The notes under the pieces were generated by a model. The model saw nothing but the letters and a program-made list of their open reading frames with translations, searched no databases and was not told the DNA's origin. Position numbers and translations under genes: made by a program. A stretch of DNA of 15,935 nucleotides from Oscillospiraceae bacterium (lineage in GTDB: Bacteria > Bacillota > Clostridia > Oscillospirales > Oscillospiraceae): contig JAEETR010000015.1 of NCBI GenBank assembly GCA_016286595.1, positions 1-15,935 on the forward strand, given 5' to 3'. Shown in pieces: positions 15,595-15,935 of the stretch (the first letter of the stretch is position 1; the number at the start of each line of letters is the position of its first letter).

Positions 15595-15649
15595 CCCTTG
15601 GCTGCAGTAAAGAGGTCTTACAAGCCTCGCAGTCAAGGGTTATTTTTTT
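15587..15649 (+). terminator. Elaborate intrinsic terminator of the structured RNA
   Basis: The arms AAAAATAACCCTTG (15587-15600) and CAAGGGTTATTTTT (15634-15647) pair over 14 bp, and seven Ts run from 15643 to 15649. The 33-base loop folds again: CTGC/GCAG (15602-15605 with 15629-15632) and GAGG/CCTC (15612-15615 with 15625-15628), around loop TCTTACAAG. The built-up loop is larger than a typical terminator. Confidence 0.88.
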
Positions 15650-15652
15650 GTT

Positions 15653-15803
15653 CGCCGGTCTTTTCCGCCATAGCGGCGTTGCTCCTCCTTGAAATACCGC
15701 GGTATTCCTTCGTCGTCGCGTCTTGCTCTGACGAAAAATCCCGCGCCGGACACCATATATAATACTTGAGCCGGAGGGCTCTTCTTGTTTTGTCAAAAAT
15801 CTG
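15653..15803. repeat. Repeat-like spacer with palindromes
   Basis: No plus-strand gene is supported. It contains CCGC/GCGG (15665-15676) and a perfect 14-base palindrome AATACCGCGGTATT (15693-15706). A minus-strand open frame runs through it and on through the structured RNA (15437-15796). Its arginine-rich, low-complexity translation looks like repeat DNA, which I believe recurs between genes in gut clostridia, though I cannot verify that here. An isolated TATAAT at 15758-15763 has no matching -35. Confidence 0.45.
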
Positions 15804-15832
15804 TTGCAAAAACGCTCCGCAGAGCGTAAATT
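15804..15832 (+). promoter_or_regulatory. Possible promoter with internal palindrome, upstream of the last gene
   Basis: TTGCAA (15804-15809) and TAAATT (15827-15832) are 17 bp apart. The spacer holds ACGCTC-CGCA-GAGCGT (15812-15827), a perfect 6-bp inverted repeat. A repressor bound there would block the promoter. Both hexamers are imperfect, so this is a modest call. Confidence 0.4.
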
Positions 15833-15865
15833 CTATGATTAGTAATACCTGCGGAGGTAACGTAT

Positions 15866-15935
15866 ATGAATTTCATGCTGTCCGTATCGGTGGTGCTGCC
15901 GTTGTGCATCTACATAGCCTTCGGCGCTCTTGCCG
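15866..15935 (+). CDS. Start of a membrane protein gene (3' end outside window), possibly an AEC-family transporter
   Basis: Only 23 residues are visible. They begin MNFMLSVSVVLPLCIYIAFG and are almost wholly hydrophobic, so they are a first transmembrane segment or an uncleaved signal anchor. The start is well supported by GGAGG (15853-15857), eight bases before the ATG. The pattern MNF...VVLP...G resembles the first helix of auxin-efflux-carrier (AEC) family transporters in clostridia, but 23 residues are too few to be sure. It is separated from the structured RNA by that RNA's terminator and about 200 bp of repeat-like spacer. Confidence 0.6.
   Translation, partial: MNFMLSVSVVLPLCIYIAFGALA

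Larger units (their letters stand above)
15337..15649 (+). ncRNA. Candidate structured noncoding RNA, about 313 nt, family unknown
   Basis: Bounded by a near-consensus promoter and an intrinsic terminator. Stems visible: AATCCTTA/TAAGGATT (15347-15354 with 15368-15375); GGCG/CGCC flanked by CGTC/GACG in 15394-15423; and a three-way-junction-like unit. That unit has an outer stem of CTGA (15426-15429) plus TAGCT (15434-15438) paired with AGCTATCAG (15488-15496), enclosing hairpins GGCT/AGCC (15447-15461) and TGGTC/GACCA (15466-15480). The first hairpin loop holds CCCGGC (15360-15365), complementary to two GCCGGG copies (15459-15464, 15505-15510), so a pseudoknot is possible. The octamer CGTAAGGA occurs twice (15366-15373, 15470-15477). 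I compared it from memory with tmRNA, RNase P, SRP RNA, 6S, T-box, cobalamin, THF, ZTP, lysine, M-box and ydaO RNAs and saw no match. It could be a trans-acting RNA, or a riboswitch or attenuator leader whose target gene is lost. Confidence 0.65.

Noticed and set aside
15437..15796. 119-codon minus-strand open frame
   Set aside because: It spans the structured RNA, its terminator and a palindromic spacer. The arginine-rich translation looks like repeat DNA, and there is no convincing start signal.
1..15935. CRISPR array, tRNA or rRNA genes, insertion sequences, prophage genes or a purine riboswitch
   Set aside because: I saw no regularly spaced repeats, cloverleaf-like tRNA sequence, transposase or phage motifs, and no purine riboswitch core upstream of any purine gene in the window.

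Overview
The window reads as a stretch of chromosome from a GC-rich clostridial Firmicute, most likely a gut Oscillospirales-type organism. The signs are strong GGAGG-type ribosome binding sites, lipoprotein signal peptides, a single-chain PurL of the clostridial kind, and an IMP-forming step split into two separate proteins. Coding regions are GC-rich but still use ATA (Ile) and AGG/AGA (Arg) freely. All genes are on the plus strand. Family names were assigned by reading the translations; no database search was run.

Region 1 (1-8295 and on to 9832) is the end of a de novo purine cluster joined to a folate one-carbon module. The order is IMP cyclohydrolase (5' end outside the window), stand-alone AICAR formyltransferase, purD, purL, glyA, fchA and folD. 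The last three turn serine into 10-formyl-THF, which is the formyl donor of the AICAR formyltransferase, so co-substrate supply and consumer sit together. The FolD here has lost the lysine needed for cyclohydrolase activity (Val52), and a dedicated cyclohydrolase (FchA) overlaps it by one base. The two proteins probably split the work of the usual bifunctional FolD. A 313-bp gap between the AICAR formyltransferase and purD holds no gene. It contains several hairpins and a direct repeat. Short hairpins built on CCCCCT/AGGGGG recur between genes here.

Region 2 (9922-14398) is a tightly packed CUT1-type ABC importer: MalK/UgpC-like ATPase, two permeases, and a substrate-binding lipoprotein that also ends in a transmembrane helix with five arginines. 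The substrate cannot be read from the sequence.

Region 3 (14399-15270) is a single lipoprotein gene of unknown function with its own promoter, a 5'-UTR hairpin and a strong terminator.

Region 4 (15302-15649) is the best candidate for something undescribed. It is an independently transcribed, structured RNA of about 313 nt with a near-consensus promoter (TTGACA-17-TATATT), several compensating stems, a possible pseudoknot, a ten-codon ORF with a ribosome binding site just before the end, and an elaborate terminator. I could not match it to any RNA family I know.

Region 5 (15650-15935) is a repeat-like, palindrome-containing spacer followed by the start of a membrane protein gene that runs off the window.
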